Position numbers and translations under genes: made by a program. Of a stretch of 64,000 nt of DNA, positions 62,914 through 64,000 are shown in pieces; position 1 is the stretch's first letter, and every line of letters begins with the position of its first letter. Source of the DNA: Nocardia wallacei. Lineage in GTDB: Bacteria; Actinomycetota; Actinomycetes; Mycobacteriales; Mycobacteriaceae. The notes under the pieces are model-generated. The model was not told the DNA's origin. It saw nothing but the letters and a program-made list of their open reading frames with translations, and searched no databases. Location: NCBI RefSeq assembly GCF_014466955.1, contig NZ_AP023396.1:1860001-1924000 (forward strand), read 5' to 3'.

Positions 62914-64000
62914 CTACTGATCGATGAGGGGCCGTTTCGTCCCGCCGCCGTGCAGCACGACTTTGGTGAGTTCGGCGCGTGAGCTGACGCCCATTTTCGC
63001 GAAGACCTTCCGCAGGTGGTAGTCGATTGTCCGGGGGCTGAGGAACAGTTGGGCGGCGATTTCGCGGTTGGTGAGACCGCTGCTGACGGCTTCGACGATG
63101 CGGGCCTCCTGCGGCGTGAGGTCCGCGACGTGGTCGGTGGTGGTGGTTTTGCGGGTCTCGCCCGCGGCTCGTAGTTCGTTGTGAGTTCGGTCGGCCCATG
63201 CTCCGGCTCCGAGTGATTCGAATGTGGTGAGGGCCGTGCGGAGCGGGTCACGAGCGTCGGTGGGGCGGCGTTCGCGGCGTAGATGCTGTCCGTACAGGAA
63301 CTGGGTACGGGCGTGCTCGAGCGGATGGTCTGCTCGCGCATGGAACTCCAGGGCTCTGCGGAATTCCGCGGTGGCGGTGTCGCCCGAGGATGTCAATGCG
63401 CGGCAGCGGGCCGCGAGGGCGCACAGGTCGGGCAGGTTCGCGGTGTCCGCCCAGCGAGTGAACGCGGCAAGCGGCTCGGTGACCAGTTCCGGCCGATCCG
63501 CCGCTATCGCCGCCTCGACCAGGTCGGGAACATTGACCATCGCCAGTCCGAGATAGGAACCGCTCGCCCTCGGCGCGAGGTGCTCGAGTGCCTGTTCGGG
63601 GCGGTCGGCGGCCAGCTCGAGCAGGCCGAGTGCCCGGTGGGCGATGACGACGGCACCGGCCATGCCCCGAGTCATGCCTTCGTCGATCACATTCCGTGCC
63701 AGAGCTCTGGCCGTTTCTTCCTGACCACGCAGCGCGGCCAGCATGGCGAGCGAGCCTCGTAATGCCAGTGCGGCGTTGATCTGTCCGGTTTCCTCCGCGA
63801 TCTGGCGGCCTTCCTCGGCGAAGGCTTCCGCCGAGCGGAACCGGCCCGCGGCGAGATCATCGCTGGCCACTCGCCACAGGGCCCACGGCAGAAATACCGC
63901 GGCGCCCAGCCGCCGGGCGTGCTGCACCGCGAGTCTGCACAACCGGCGCGCGCGGTCCTTGTGGCCGAGGCCGAGCATGAACCCGCTGGCCCACCACAGG
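62914..64000 (-). CDS. LuxR-family transcriptional regulator, C-terminal part (cut by window end)
   Basis: The frame is open to the right window edge, so the true N-terminus lies outside. The visible 362 residues consist of helical TPR-like repeats (AEAFAEEGRQIAEETGQINA, ALALRGSLAMLAALRGQ, LEHLAPRASGSYLGLAM) and a C-terminal LuxR HTH (LTPQEARIVEAVSSGLTNRE, IAAQLFLSPRTIDYHLRKVF). This is the layout of large ATP-binding LuxR (LAL/MalT-like) regulators, whose NACHT/AAA part would be upstream. The gene is convergent with the giant gene. The nearby LuxR remnant suggests that regulators of this type have been duplicated or replaced here. The signal is unknown. Confidence 0.85.
   Translation of the reverse strand, partial: LWWASGFMLGLGHKDRARRLCRLAVQHARRLGAAVFLPWALWRVASDDLAAGRFRSAEAFAEEGRQIAEETGQINAALALRGSLAMLAALRGQEETARALARNVIDEGMTRGMAGAVVIAHRALGLLELAADRPEQALEHLAPRASGSYLGLAMVNVPDLVEAAIAADRPELVTEPLAAFTRWADTANLPDLCALAARCRALTSSGDTATAEFRRALEFHARADHPLEHARTQFLYGQHLRRERRPTDARDPLRTALTTFESLGAGAWADRTHNELRAAGETRKTTTTDHVADLTPQEARIVEAVSSGLTNREIAAQLFLSPRTIDYHLRKVFAKMGVSSRAELTKVVLHGGGTKRPLIDQ

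Noticed and set aside
62613..63341. A 242-residue minus-strand frame at the end of the window
   Set aside because: Shifted frame of the LuxR-family gene; the HTH motifs are in the other frame.

Overview
The window is high-GC DNA with strongly GC3-biased coding, dense ATGA/GTGA gene overlaps and frequent GTG starts. RepSA/Pra-type mobile genes, WXG100-like proteins and the general gene style point to a mycolic-acid actinobacterium, most likely Nocardia or a close relative. The organism is inferred, not proven.

Region A (1-11.3 kb) is an accessory metabolic stretch. A truncated glycosyltransferase family 9 gene is followed by a tightly coupled carbamoyltransferase, a left-handed-helix acyltransferase fused to an SGNH esterase, and a HAD-like hydrolase. 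This looks like a sugar- or glycan-decoration operon. Scattered genes follow: a HIT protein, a class I methyltransferase, a DapA/NanA-type aldolase, a P-loop kinase, an SbcD-like nuclease with an unusual C-terminal zinc-binding extension, and an unrecognised 491-residue protein.

Region B (about 11.3-24.2 kb) is an integrative and conjugative element of the actinomycete type (AICE). A leftward, almost fully overlapping operon runs Pra, small proteins, DUF2637-type membrane protein, TraB/FtsK translocase, small proteins, cytosine-C5 methyltransferase, membrane protein, RepSA, Xis, Int, HTH protein. Divergently transcribed is a GntR regulator fused to a P-loop kinase, with a second kinase-like gene. 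Repeated GTAGCA/TGCTAC sites lie between the two directions. The right part holds tiny membrane proteins, a long inverted repeat carrying a gene and its decayed mirror copy, palindromes, and a tRNA-Ala-like 3' end that may be attR. No left copy of that sequence was found in the window.

Region C (24.6-31.4 kb) is a divergent pair. One gene encodes a 1587-residue protein with a CpnT/WXG100-like N-terminus, a kinase-like region, six FHA-type modules and a C-terminal lethal-factor-like zinc protease; a small downstream gene may be its immunity partner. The other encodes a WXG100-like protein whose C-terminal domain looks like the same zinc-protease fold without its HExxH site.

Region D (33.6-62.4 kb) is the highlight. 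A compact operon encodes a YezG-like (immunity- or chaperone-like) protein, a second WXG100-like pseudoprotease protein, and one uninterrupted 8569-codon gene. The giant protein strings together a CpnT-like N-terminus, a long coiled coil, a SecA-like ATPase, two papain-like modules, a methyltransferase-like remnant, kinase-like segments, three zincin-like modules (one with a changed active site), a DUF3626-like module, Cro/C1-type HTH modules, two tandem M14-like carboxypeptidases and a GNAT acetyltransferase. I infer a type VII secretion-linked polymorphic-effector system. A GlxA/AraC regulator and gene remnants lie between regions C and D. The right edge is a truncated LuxR-family regulator next to a LuxR remnant.
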